Positions 37,648 to 46,258 of a DNA stretch of 64,000 nt are shown in pieces (position 1 is the stretch's first letter; each line of letters starts with the position of its first letter). Source of the stretch: Desulfosudis oleivorans Hxd3 (lineage in GTDB: Bacteria > Desulfobacterota > Desulfobacteria > Desulfobacterales > Desulfosudaceae); the NCBI RefSeq assembly GCF_000018405.1, contig NC_009943.1:3413001-3477000 (forward strand). Direction: 5' to 3'. The translations under genes and the position numbers were made by a program. The notes beneath the pieces were generated by a model. The model was not told the origin of the DNA. It saw nothing but the letters and a program-made list of their open reading frames with translations, and made no database searches.

Positions 37648-37703
37648 TTGCAGTAAACGATTTGCATACTTTTTTCGTGTTGTCGATGGTTTTAAAAGGG
37701 GCC
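37636..37703. repeat. Repeat C, first half, copy 1
   Basis: 68 bp with about three mismatches to 38914-38981. It covers the last four crotonase codons and the bases after them, ending in GGGGCC. The second half of the same repeat resumes at about 38331. Confidence 0.8.
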
Positions 37704-37738
37704 AAGGGTTCAAGTGATCAAATAAAATACTGTAAACC

Positions 37739-38210
37739 ATTATTGTCCCAAAACGGTTTTAATCACGGCAGGGCAGATCCCCGGTTGTTTATCCAAATCG
37801 AAATCGGGATCGGGATCGAAATCGAATTGTCTTTACGGCTGCGCTCTCAAAGACTATCTCCCTTATCCTGCTTATCCGTGTACTTTTCTTGGCGGCAAGA
37901 AAAGTACCAAAAGAACCGGCCCGTGCAGCTTGGCCTTCGGCTTCCCTCGCGCAAACGCTTTTTTCGGCGCGGGCAGGAACTCGCCCGCTTCGCGGTGCTC
38001 AAACAGCCTGCCCGCTTTTCCCCCGAAAAAAGCGTTTACGCTCGGCTGCGCTGCAATGGGCGGGGCCTGCCATTAATGCCCCGACGGGGTGTATAAAAAA
38101 TTTATTTCTCCAGAGGCAACCTGGTTTTCAGTCTTATTTTTATAATTTGTAAATTCAGATGATTATAAAGCTTAAAAGTCCTTTTGGGAGCTATTTTGGA
38201 CACCACTGAC
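37739..38210 (-). repeat. Repeat family A, copy A2
   Basis: About 470 bp, in reverse orientation to A1 and A3. It runs from ATTATTGTCCCAAAACGG to the complement of GTCAGTGGTGTCCAAAATAG. The hairpin at 37880-37911 and an ATCG hexamer tract at 37796-37829 are present. No family B insertion. No gene is visible between 37648 and 38426; the bases after 38210 are AT-rich with nothing recognisable until repeat C. Confidence 0.82.
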
Positions 38211-38330
38211 TGTAAACAAAAACTTTACAAACACCGAAACTTTCGGTTTATAAATTGAAATCAGGCGATTATTCACCAATAATTCAACTTTTTTGCAATA
38301 ACAATAGAACAGTAACAAAAACCGGTACAG

Positions 38331-38396
38331 GGCCTTGGTAAATCTTTCAATAACAAACCCTTGGACCCTCGACCCCTTGAATCCTGTGTACCCACT
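38331..38396. repeat. Repeat C, second half, copy 1
   Basis: TTGGACCCTCGACCCCTTGA and its surroundings match 38981-39046. In copy 2 both halves are contiguous. Here they are separated by 627 bp carrying A2, flanked by GGGCC on both sides (37699-37703, 38330-38334). Confidence 0.7.
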
Positions 38397-38426
38397 ACCT
38401 TGGAAAAAACCCAGAAGGAATAACCC

Positions 38427-38849
38427 CTACTCCTGGCCGATCTCACTCATCACTTTTGACAGTCGCATCTGGGCCGCCTGCACATCGGGATCTGCCATGT
38501 AGGGCATCATCTTCATGAAGGATTCGGCATACCGCTGGCTGACGGCCTCGGTCTCCTTCCGGGACTGCTCCAGCTCCTCGGGCAGATCCCCATCCCCTCT
38601 GAGTTCCGGGTACTTCTTGTTGATCGCCTTCATCTCCGGCGCCAGCGATTCCATGCCATCGGCAAACCGGTTAATGGCGGCCGCCACATCCTTTGCACTT
38701 TCTGCCTTTTCCAAGGCAGTCACGTAAGTCTCCATCACCTTGGCAAACTGCTTGTTGACGCTGATGATGTCCGAATACTTGCCGCCGCAGGCCACGGTCA
38801 GCAGCACCAGGCTCAACACACACAGAAACACCGCTGCTCTCTTTTTCAT
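38427..38849 (-). CDS. Hypothetical lipoprotein
   Basis: 140 residues from the ATG at 38849 (AGGAG seven bases upstream). Lipoprotein signal with lipobox LTVAC, so the mature protein starts at Cys about residue 21. The rest is helical and charged (KYSDIISVNKQFAKVMETYV, then EELEQSRKETEAVSQRYAES). I do not recognise the family. It sits between two repeat C copies and is probably transcribed alone. Confidence 0.8.
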   Translation of the reverse strand: MKKRAAVFLCVLSLVLLTVACGGKYSDIISVNKQFAKVMETYVTALEKAESAKDVAAAINRFADGMESLAPEMKAINKKYPELRGDGDLPEELEQSRKETEAVSQRYAESFMKMMPYMADPDVQAAQMRLSKVMSEIGQE

Positions 38850-38913
38850 TGTCTTCTCCTGTTGATCGTTAAATCGGCCCGGAAAAGAGCCGGGCATTAA
38901 AAAATCAGGTTCA

Positions 38914-39046
38914 TCTCCCGATTAGTTGCAGTAAACGATTTGCATACTTTTTTCGTGCTGCCGATGGTTTTGAAAGGGGCCCCTGATAAGTCTTTCAACA
39001 ACAACCCCTTGGACCCTCGACCCCTTGAATCCTGTGCACCCGCTAA
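38914..39046. repeat. Repeat C, copy 2 (uninterrupted)
   Basis: About 130 bp. The first 68 bp match the end of the crotonase gene and its downstream flank, and the rest matches 38331-38396. The copy carries a dead CCCGATTAG gene tail with no gene in front of it. Confidence 0.75.
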
Positions 39047-39102
39047 ATTAGAAAAGATCCAGAAACTACAACATACACTCGTCTGCCGGTAAAAGACAAT
39101 CC

Positions 39103-40083
39103 TCACGGCAAAAAACCACCGGCAGCCAGGCGCTCCCTGTAATCGGACACGGCGGCCAGGACCTGGTCTTTTGTCTCAATCCGCCTGATCGACTCGCGAA
39201 ACAGGGTGCCGTGGGGCATGGCCCTGGTAAACCAGCCCAGGCGGCTGCGCATCACCCGGCAGGCAAGGTCCTCACCATAATGCGCCACCATGGCGTTGAT
39301 ATATTCGGACATCACCTCAAACCGGTGCTCCAGGGAAGGTTCCACAACCGGTTTGCCGGCCAGGCAGGCATTGATCTGTTTAAAAATCCAGGGCGCCCCG
39401 ATGGCGGCCCGGCCCACCATCACCGCGTCACACCCGGTCTGGTCCAGCATGCGCCGGGCATCTTCCGGGAGAACAATGTCCCCGTTGCCGATCACCGGCA
39501 GGCCGGTCCGCTGTTTTAAGGCGGCAATCAGGGACCAGTCGGCCGTGCCCCCGAACCCCTGGGTGGCAGTGCGGGGGTGAAGGGCCACGGCGTTGACGCC
39601 CCGGGCCTCGGCAATTTCGGCCAGGTGAAAGGCATCGCTGCCGTCCGGGTTCCAGCCGCTTCGCATCTTGATGGTCAGGGGAATGGAGACGGCGTCCCGC
39701 ACCGCCTGGATCACCTCCGCGGCCAGGGGCAGGTCCTTCATCAGGGCCGCCCCTGCTCCGGATTTTAAAATCTTTTTTACCGAGCAGCCGAAATTTATGT
39801 CGATCATGTGAGCACCGGAGGCCTGGACCATTGCGGCGGCCCGGCCCATGACAGCGGGTTTTCCGCCGAAAATCTGGACGGCAAAGGGGGCTTCTTCAGG
39901 AGTGGTGCGCAGCATGGCCCCGGTTTTTTCAGACTGGTAAAAAAGACCGTGGCTGCTGACCATCTCGGAGTAGACAAGGGCACAGCCGGCTGCCTTGGCC
40001 AGCCGGCGGAAAGGGGCATCGGTAATGCCGGCCAGGGGAGCAAGAATGGTGCGTCCCGCCAGAAAAACCGGCCCGATTCTCAT
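39103..40083 (-). CDS. dus: tRNA-dihydrouridine synthase (DusB type)
   Basis: 326 residues from the ATG at 40083 (GAGG upstream). TIM-barrel flavoenzyme: LAPLAGITDAPFRRLAK, INFGCSVKKILKSGAGAAL (catalytic Cys replaced in context by the NxGC motif), IKMRSGW, RTATQGFGGTADW and GNGDIVLPEDA for FMN binding. It reduces uridines in the tRNA D-loop. It follows the hypothetical gene at 40121 by 37 bp. Confidence 0.93.
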   Translation of the reverse strand: MRIGPVFLAGRTILAPLAGITDAPFRRLAKAAGCALVYSEMVSSHGLFYQSEKTGAMLRTTPEEAPFAVQIFGGKPAVMGRAAAMVQASGAHMIDINFGCSVKKILKSGAGAALMKDLPLAAEVIQAVRDAVSIPLTIKMRSGWNPDGSDAFHLAEIAEARGVNAVALHPRTATQGFGGTADWSLIAALKQRTGLPVIGNGDIVLPEDARRMLDQTGCDAVMVGRAAIGAPWIFKQINACLAGKPVVEPSLEHRFEVMSEYINAMVAHYGEDLACRVMRSRLGWFTRAMPHGTLFRESIRRIETKDQVLAAVSDYRERLAAGGFLP

Positions 40084-40120
40084 GACAACCTCGCGCGGGG
40101 GAAAGATGGATAAAAAAAGA

Positions 40121-40798
40121 TTACAGGACGCGGACCAGGTCCACCACCACGGTGGGGCTGCCCGGCGGGCCGTTGGGTCCTTCATATTTCACAAAAACAC
40201 CGTCGGTTTTTCGAAACCAGTAGTCTCCGCTCCACAGCGGGGCCAGCATTCCGGGCAGGCCGATTCTGACCTGCTGAACCTCTGCCGGCTCACCCAGCAC
40301 CGGCCATCGGTCCACCCCCTTTTTCCGGGCCACCAGCCGGTGGGGTTCAAGGGTGGAAGGCCGCAGGATCCAGAACTCCAGCTTCTCGTCGCCGGAGGTC
40401 ACAAAAGGGCGGAAGCAGAGGGTGGTGGCCTGGTACCAGGGTTTGTCGTCAATGGGAAACTCCCGGTTGACCGTTTTTCCCTGAAAGGTACCGGTCAGGC
40501 GGATCACGTTGCCTTTTCTTTCCGCTCTCACTTTCGTGTTTTCTTCCGGCCGGACCGTTTCCCAGCAAATGGTGGCAAAGTCCGCATCAATGGTGGTAAC
40601 CGACTTTTCTTCTTTTTCCACGTAGACCAGCCGGGTCTGGCCGCCCGTTTCAAGGCGCCACTCCACGTCGGTGCGGTCCGACTCCACGCATTGCAGGTAT
40701 TGATACCGCTCCACGCCAAAGCCGATCACGCCGGTATACAGAGACAGCCACAGGCCCACTGCCATCATACACACCATCGGGGTGGATCGCATTTTCAT
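40121..40798 (-). CDS. Hypothetical secreted or membrane-anchored protein
   Basis: 225 residues from the ATG at 40798 (AAAGG eight bases upstream). The N-terminal hydrophobic segment MVCMMAVGLWLSLYTGVIGF is a signal or anchor. The rest looks like a beta-rich periplasmic protein (YLQCVESDRTDVEWRLE, WYQATTLCFRPFVTSGDEKL, FWILRPSTLEPHRLVARKKG). No family recognised. It probably shares a transcript with dus. Confidence 0.75.
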   Translation of the reverse strand: MKMRSTPMVCMMAVGLWLSLYTGVIGFGVERYQYLQCVESDRTDVEWRLETGGQTRLVYVEKEEKSVTTIDADFATICWETVRPEENTKVRAERKGNVIRLTGTFQGKTVNREFPIDDKPWYQATTLCFRPFVTSGDEKLEFWILRPSTLEPHRLVARKKGVDRWPVLGEPAEVQQVRIGLPGMLAPLWSGDYWFRKTDGVFVKYEGPNGPPGSPTVVVDLVRVL

Positions 40799-40952
40799 TA
40801 ACAACACCTTTCTGTGCTCGATCATTCTGTACAGCCGATAAAACGCAGGGAGTATCATAGGGAACGCGGCGGCATGTGTCAATGCTGTTGTAGTTGACCC
40901 GGCTGACTGTTTTGGCTACAGTCTTTTTTCAAACCATCACAGGGGGCCTGAA

Positions 40953-41402
40953 ATGAATATTCAGTGCGAGGTGCCGGCCTGCAACGTGCCGGAAAAGGAG
41001 ATTCGGGCGGTTTTAAAAAACCACACAACCGTGGCCGTGGTCGGCATCTCCCACAAGCCGGAGCGGGACAGCCATAAGGTCGCCGCCTATCTTCTGGGCG
41101 CCGGATACCGGATGGTGCCGGTCCACCCTCTTCAAAAAGAGATATTGGGGCAAACCGTTTATCCGGATCTGGCCGCTGTGCCGTTTCCCATAGAGATTGT
41201 AAACATCTTTCGAAGGCCCGACATGGTGGAACCCATCGTGGACCAGGCCATTGCCGTAAACGCCAGGGTGGTATGGATGCAGGTGGGCGTTGTCAACAAC
41301 AAAGCCGCGCGAAAAGCCGAGGCGGCCGGGCTTCGCGTAATCATGAACAGATGCATCAAGACGGAACACATGAAGATGGTCGCGCAAGCCATGTCAGGCT
41401 GA
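40953..41402 (+). CDS. CoA-binding protein (YccU family)
   Basis: 149 residues. Rossmann-like CoA-binding domain: VAVVGISHKPERDSHKVAAY near the start, YRMVPVHPLQKEILGQTVYP, then VVWMQVGVVNNKAARKAEAA and VIMNRCIKTEH. The family is related to succinyl-CoA synthetase alpha; the cellular role is not established. AGGGG lies before the ATG. It stands alone between a minus-strand gene and repeats. Confidence 0.88.
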   Translation: MNIQCEVPACNVPEKEIRAVLKNHTTVAVVGISHKPERDSHKVAAYLLGAGYRMVPVHPLQKEILGQTVYPDLAAVPFPIEIVNIFRRPDMVEPIVDQAIAVNARVVWMQVGVVNNKAARKAEAAGLRVIMNRCIKTEHMKMVAQAMSG

Positions 41403-41469
41403 ATGTTGCCTTTCGTGTTCTGCTTCGATCTTCTCCGGTCCCGTTTCCCATCAACACTCACGACTCCGC

Positions 41470-41509
41470 AAAAAAGGGCCGGTCATGGCCGCAAGCAGCC
41501 ATGACCGGC
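41470..41509 (-). terminator. Strong terminator for the desulfoferrodoxin transcript
   Basis: A 12-bp perfect stem GCCGGTCATGGC/GCCATGACCGGC with an 8-base loop. On the minus strand it is followed by CCC and six T. A family B element lies between it and the last gene of the unit. Confidence 0.8.
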
Positions 41510-41539
41510 GCGAGAAACAGGTCAATACCAGACGAACTG

Positions 41540-41562
41540 GAATATTTCATGAAATGTTCGGG
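41540..41562. repeat. Solo family B end palindrome next to B3
   Basis: GAATATTTCATGAAATGTTC followed by GGG, almost palindromic, just before the CTAG that flanks B3. Confidence 0.6.
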
Positions 41563-41566
41563 CTAG

Positions 41567-41832
41567 GCCGGATGTTTCACGAGTTGATTTGGCCGCAGAT
41601 GTAAGGCGCAGGACGCGAAGCTGTAGTCAATCTACCGCGAGCGGCCTGCAACACAGCAGATGCGGCCAAGGCGGCTCGCCCGAAGGGTGAATGTTTCGAC
41701 ATAGAAATCGACGGAAAAGACATCAAACCGCTCAGACAGTTTGTATTTTGCAAAACCGTCTGAATATTATCGCAACAGGCTGTGTTTGATGTAACTATTT
41801 ATCCATGTCGAAACATTCATGAAATATCCGGG
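41567..41832 (+). mobile_element. Family B MITE-like element, copy B3
   Basis: 266 bp, flanked by CTAG on both sides (41563-41566 and 41833-41836). Ends GCCGGATGTTTCACG and, inverted, CCCGGATATTTCATG. The right-hand CTAG contains the TAG stop of the zinc-ribbon gene read on the minus strand. It has the conserved core seen in B2 and B4. No coding capacity. Confidence 0.85.
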
Positions 41833-42018
41833 CTAGGCTCCGCCCTCCATCTTGCACTGGGTAAAGTCGATCTCCTGGCCGCACTTATCACATTTGTGGG
41901 TCCGGTCAAACTCGTCGGAAAAGATCTCCTTGGACTCCCCGCAGTTGGGACAATTACAACTGAAGGACTTCAGGTGTTTGAACTGCTCGAATCCCGGGCA
42001 GTGCTGAGGTGTGGTCAT
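41833..42018 (-). CDS. Small zinc-ribbon/rubredoxin-like protein beside desulfoferrodoxin
   Basis: 61 residues from the ATG at 42018, with GGAGG eight bases upstream. Cysteines: CNCPNCGES (residues 21-26) and CDKCGQEIDFTQC (residues 43-55), so two CxxC knuckles fit a metal-binding ribbon. It lies 53 bp behind the desulfoferrodoxin gene and before a terminator, so they form one unit. It may be a small electron-transfer or zinc protein for superoxide reductase. That role is inferred. Confidence 0.75.
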   Translation of the reverse strand: MTTPQHCPGFEQFKHLKSFSCNCPNCGESKEIFSDEFDRTHKCDKCGQEIDFTQCKMEGGA

Positions 42019-42071
42019 AACGCCCTCCTTGTCTCTGCCGGCGGCGACAAAGCATCCGCCGGCCAGGCAGT

Positions 42072-42452
42072 TTACATGTCGGCCTTCCAGTGGCCGTGAA
42101 GGTTGCAGTACTCTCTGGCCGTGATCTTGTCCGCGGCCATCACAAAAACGGCCTCGGGCGCGTCTCCGGGCTTGAGGAACTGGGTATAGCTCTTTCCATC
42201 GGCGATCAGCTCGATCCACTGAATGTAATGCTTCTCCTCCATGGGATGGGCAACGCTGCCCACCTTGACCGTAATCTTGTCGCCGGACTTTTCAATCACC
42301 GGCACATGTTTTTCCTTGGCCGCGTCCACGGTGTTTTCCGTCATCAGGTTCATGGGCTGGTCGCAGCATACCAGGGTACCGTCACTGCCGAACATCACCT
42401 CCACGATATTTCCGCATAACTCGCATTTATAAATCTGAAATCGTTCCGCCAT
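42072..42452 (-). CDS. dfx: Desulfoferrodoxin (two-iron superoxide reductase)
   Basis: 126 residues from the ATG at 42452 (GGAGG upstream). The N-terminal desulforedoxin domain has CELC and a CC pair (center I, FeCys4). The catalytic domain has [16 protein letters not shown] and CNLHGHW, supplying the His and Cys ligands of center II. It reduces superoxide to peroxide in anaerobes without making oxygen. A consensus promoter lies about 100 bases upstream. Confidence 0.95.
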   Translation of the reverse strand: MAERFQIYKCELCGNIVEVMFGSDGTLVCCDQPMNLMTENTVDAAKEKHVPVIEKSGDKITVKVGSVAHPMEEKHYIQWIELIADGKSYTQFLKPGDAPEAVFVMAADKITAREYCNLHGHWKADM

Positions 42453-42553
42453 GACAAACCTCCTTGGAATTTTATTATAATGAAAAGATGGCAGCGGCTC
42501 GTCGACATGCCGGCGTCTCATGACCGACCGGCGCGAACCGCTGAATAAGTAGA

Positions 42554-42582
42554 AATATAGGCACTAAGAAAAATAATGTCAA
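42554..42582 (-). promoter_or_regulatory. Sigma-70 promoter of desulfoferrodoxin
   Basis: TTGACA (42582-42577) and TATATT (42559-42554) on the minus strand with a 17-base spacer, an almost ideal match. Confidence 0.8.
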
Positions 42583-42604
42583 GGCCGCCGGACAATCTTG
42601 TGCC

Positions 42605-45568
42605 TCAGATGTGGTGAAGCGCCAGGGGGGAAGCCAGCCGGGTATTGGCCTTTTTCAGCAGCGCCTCCGAAGAGATCACCACCGTTCCACAGTGCTCCTG
42701 TCCGGTGGGAAAATGGCGCAGGGCCACGGCCCTGACCTTTTCCCTGGTCACGGTCAGCACCCCTTCCTTGAACCGCTGCCGGCAGGTATCGGTAACGCCG
42801 ACAAGCTTTCGGTAAAAATCCCGGGTAGCGGCTTCGGCCGGGGTGTCGGGCTTGTCGATGTCCGAGCAGACCTGAAGCACGGACTCGGTGATCTCTTCGT
42901 CTGTGTAGTCACCGGACTGAATATAGGCCACGGCCCGTGTGTAGACCTCCAGCGTGGCCCGAATGTGGGGGTCCCGGTAGGAGGCAAAACAGAACCGGCC
43001 GTCTTCCGGGTTATACAGGGCAAACCCGCCGTAGGCACCGCCCTTTTCCCGTATCTCCCGGTGAAGAAACGTGGACCGCAGCAGTTTGCTGATCACGGCC
43101 AGCACGGGCGCGTCTTCGTGGTCCATGCGAATGGTGGGAAAAACCGATGCCACAAAGGACACTGCCGTGGAAGTGTACCATCCCTCCCTGGGCGGCTGCG
43201 TGTCATGTTCAATGGCCTGCCCCCTGAATTCAGCCGGCATCGCGCCGGCTCCCAGGTTTTCCACCATGGCCCGGGCCAGACCGGAGGCCGTGTCCAGACC
43301 CTTTCCATGGCCGACCAGGCCGACTTGAAGGTTTTCTTTTGAAAAGAGGTTCCGTCCAATCAGGCAAAGCCTGTCTGCAATGGCGGCCAGGGCGGGCCCT
43401 TCCAGGTCGGCGGTCAGGGACTTGAAGTATTGCAGCTGGCCAATGCCGTGCCACATCTCGGAAAGATGGCTGGCAAAAGAAACGTGCCGTGACGCCAGGG
43501 AGATGGCGTACCGGTGGCCGTTGTGGACCACGGCCGATTCCATGTGGGCCCGGTACTCGGCCACCAGCTGGCCAAGCCGCTGATGGTCGGCAAAACTGTA
43601 GTCGCACAGCAGTTCCCGCACAAGATCGAACATTTGCTCGATCTTCCGGTCCAGGCACTTTCCGGAAAACGAGATGTAGGGAATACATTCGCCCGTTTCC
43701 CCGTACCGGGTCCGGGCCTGGGCCGACAGGCCAAGGCCACCGGTGTGCATGTCGATCAGCCGCTCCAGGGCCACATAATCGTGCCGGCGTGTGCCCATGC
43801 GGGGAAGTGCCGCGCAGAAGAAGGGGACCAGGGGCAGCAGGTCCGGCGAAAGCCGGTCGATGCCCACAGCCGACGTATAATATAGGATACCGGAGGTGGG
43901 CTGGTCATAACAGCGCAGGGGCTCGGCCGCCATGACCGGGGCCACGGTCCGGACCGACGCGTCAATGTCGGAAAGCGTCAGGGTGGGCAGAACCGTAAGG
44001 TCCTCATCGGTCATCTGAAGGGCGTCCAGTTCCCGGGCATCCTGTTGAATCTTGTCCAGTGCTTCAGGGGAGAGGGACGCGGCGACACGGGCCAGTTCCC
44101 GCTCTTCTTCGGCCTGTTCCCTGGCCCCCATTTCCATGTCCGGTTCCAGGGTAAAACGCACCCGGTGGGGGTTGTTTAAAAACCACCGCCGGATCGAATT
44201 TTCCAGAAACGGTCCCCGGCCGGTTTCCCCGGTCAGGCGTTCCAGGTAGGGGTCAAGTTGAATGATCTCGGCGGGATCGGTGCCGTGAAGCCAGCTGCCG
44301 CAAAGGGTCAGCAACAGCTTGATGCCGTAGGGATAGGGCGTGTTGGATATCTCCCGGCGGTGAAACTCAATCTGGTGAATGGCCGATTCCACCAGCTCCG
44401 GATCAATACCCCGGTCCGCCACATCGGTCAGGGTGTCGACAATGATCTTTTCCACGGCTTCGGCGTCGTCTTTTCCCACGTCCTTCAGGCCGCAGGCAAA
44501 CAGGGTGTCCTTCATGTCCGGGTCGTATCCCGTGCCATCGCAAAGGGCGCTTCCCAGGCCGGAATCGATCAGGGCCTTGTACAGGGGTGCCCCGGGATTG
44601 CCCAGCAGTACCTGCTCCAGCAATACCAGGACGAACACGTCAAAGCTCTCCTGCACATCGGCCATGAGCCAGGCCACGCAGGCCTGGTATTTTTTTGCCG
44701 GGTCTTCGTCCGGCGCCAGCGGATAGGCGTGGGCCACTTGCCGGGGGACCTGCCACCGGGGCTGGGACGCCACCTGCGTATCGGGGTCGATACGGGAAAA
44801 CCGGCAAAGCGCGTGGTCGTTGATATAGGCCAGGTGCTCCTGCAGGGGAATGTCGCCGTAGGTATAAAAGTAAGCGTTGCTGGGATGGTAGTGACGCCGG
44901 TGAAAATCCCGCAGCTGCTCCCAGGTCAGTGTCGGGATCACCGCCGGATCACCGCCGGAGTTGTTGCTGTAGGTGGTGTCCGGGCAAAGAGCGGCGGTCA
45001 GGGCACGGGACATCACCTGGTCCGGCGATGACATGGCCCCCTTCATCTCATTATAGACCACGCCCTTGTAGGCAAGCTCCGGCGCTCCCTGGCCTTCGGC
45101 CGCCTTTACCACCTCCAGGCGGTGGCCCTCCTGCTTGAAAGCAAGCTCGGTCAGCAGGGGGAAAAACACGGCGTCCAGGTAGACATCGGCCAGGTTGTAA
45201 AAATCTTTTTTATTGGGAGAGGCAAAGGGATACAGGGTCCAGTCCGACGCAGTAAAGGCGTTCATGAAGGAATTCAAGCTGCGCCGGATCATGGAGAAAA
45301 ACGGGTCCCGCACCGGATATTTTTCCGACCCGCACAGAATGGTATGTTCCAGGATATGGGCCACCCCGGTGGAGTCCCTGGGAACCGTCTTGAAGCCTAC
45401 GCCGAACGTGTTTTCCCTGTCGGCGTTGGCGATATGCAGGTGTTGCGCGCCGGTGGCCTCGTGCACCAGTTCGTAAACCAGCGATTGAATATCGTCAAAC
45501 GCAATAACCTGTTTTACCCGGTAACCGCTTACCCGTGAGCCGACGTCAAGACCGGCGCCGTTTGTCAT
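42605..45568 (-). CDS. M16C-type insulinase-family metallopeptidase
   Basis: 987 residues, length of presequence-protease-like (Cym1/PreP) enzymes. The inverted zinc motif HILEH (in GVAHILEHTILCGS) is near residue 70, and the distal Glu is in VYNEMKGAMSSPDQ. The C-terminal half has the inactive M16 repeat with RSTFLHREIREKGGAYGGF, where R and Y bind substrate. It should degrade short peptides, probably in the cytoplasm as no signal is seen. GGAGAGG lies before the ATG. Confidence 0.93.
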   Translation of the reverse strand: MTNGAGLDVGSRVSGYRVKQVIAFDDIQSLVYELVHEATGAQHLHIANADRENTFGVGFKTVPRDSTGVAHILEHTILCGSEKYPVRDPFFSMIRRSLNSFMNAFTASDWTLYPFASPNKKDFYNLADVYLDAVFFPLLTELAFKQEGHRLEVVKAAEGQGAPELAYKGVVYNEMKGAMSSPDQVMSRALTAALCPDTTYSNNSGGDPAVIPTLTWEQLRDFHRRHYHPSNAYFYTYGDIPLQEHLAYINDHALCRFSRIDPDTQVASQPRWQVPRQVAHAYPLAPDEDPAKKYQACVAWLMADVQESFDVFVLVLLEQVLLGNPGAPLYKALIDSGLGSALCDGTGYDPDMKDTLFACGLKDVGKDDAEAVEKIIVDTLTDVADRGIDPELVESAIHQIEFHRREISNTPYPYGIKLLLTLCGSWLHGTDPAEIIQLDPYLERLTGETGRGPFLENSIRRWFLNNPHRVRFTLEPDMEMGAREQAEEERELARVAASLSPEALDKIQQDARELDALQMTDEDLTVLPTLTLSDIDASVRTVAPVMAAEPLRCYDQPTSGILYYTSAVGIDRLSPDLLPLVPFFCAALPRMGTRRHDYVALERLIDMHTGGLGLSAQARTRYGETGECIPYISFSGKCLDRKIEQMFDLVRELLCDYSFADHQRLGQLVAEYRAHMESAVVHNGHRYAISLASRHVSFASHLSEMWHGIGQLQYFKSLTADLEGPALAAIADRLCLIGRNLFSKENLQVGLVGHGKGLDTASGLARAMVENLGAGAMPAEFRGQAIEHDTQPPREGWYTSTAVSFVASVFPTIRMDHEDAPVLAVISKLLRSTFLHREIREKGGAYGGFALYNPEDGRFCFASYRDPHIRATLEVYTRAVAYIQSGDYTDEEITESVLQVCSDIDKPDTPAEAATRDFYRKLVGVTDTCRQRFKEGVLTVTREKVRAVALRHFPTGQEHCGTVVISSEALLKKANTRLASPLALHHI

Positions 45569-45624
45569 TTACCTCTCCGTTTCCGCTGCCGCTGCCGCTG
45601 TCGAACAAAAACCCCGCCCGCCTT

Positions 45625-46005
45625 TTATTTTACCGCCACGTATACGCCGCGGCCCACCCGCTCAAGCTGGCCCAGTTTGTGAAGCCTGAAAATGATATTG
45701 CGCAGTTTCTTTTCCTCAAACCCGGTCTTTTTCTGCAACGCGGCAAAGGTGACCCCCTTCTTGCTGCGCTGAACCGCTTCCAGCACCGTGCTGGTGGCGG
45801 ACGTCCGGCGCAGCCCGGTGCCTTTGACGGCCCGTTTCTGGGCGGTGGCGGCCGCCTTTGCGGTTGCCGCCTTTTTAACAGCCTTCTCCAGGCGGTCGAT
45901 CTTGGCGTTCAGCTTGTCCAGATCCTTTTTGGTTAAAAATCCCTGGTCCTTGAGAATCTGCTTGAACGCCGCATCCATTGAAATCTGTGTCGCCTTTCGT
46001 GCCAT
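45625..46005 (-). CDS. Lys/Ala-rich protein with C-terminal winged-helix-like domain
   Basis: 126 residues from the ATG at 46005 (GGAGG upstream). The N-terminal region has a coiled coil (LTKKDLDKLNAKIDRLEKA), the middle is Lys/Ala-rich low complexity (VKKAATAKAAATAQKRAV), and the end resembles a winged helix (TVLEAVQRSKKGVTFAALQK, then KLGQLERVGRGVYVAVK). It could bind DNA like a small nucleoid-associated protein. I recognise no named family. It follows nothing co-directional closely. Confidence 0.78.
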   Translation of the reverse strand: MARKATQISMDAAFKQILKDQGFLTKKDLDKLNAKIDRLEKAVKKAATAKAAATAQKRAVKGTGLRRTSATSTVLEAVQRSKKGVTFAALQKKTGFEEKKLRNIIFRLHKLGQLERVGRGVYVAVK

Positions 46006-46258
46006 TGCCTGCCTCCTTTTTTTACGGATGAATAAAACAGCCCGGCCTGTTGCAAAACACACGGGCTTTTTTTACTTATTTCCTTCTAGACCATTAAGGT
46101 ATGCTATGTCAAACAGCTTAACATGTTTACGGATAAATAACAGCAAAACTTTGGGGTCTGAGAAAGAACGGGGATGGATAATGGCTCAAAGCAGGTACAT
46201 CATGAGCATGTAATGCGTGCACAAACATACAGCAGGCAGGGGGCCGGAGGGAGTGCTG

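Noticed and set aside
37648-38426. CRISPR array in the repeat-rich gap
   Set aside because: Repeats are single dispersed copies without regular spacing or spacers.
41567-41832. tRNA-like gene in the family B core
   Set aside because: Hairpins are present but no acceptor stem, T-loop or anticodon arm can be built.
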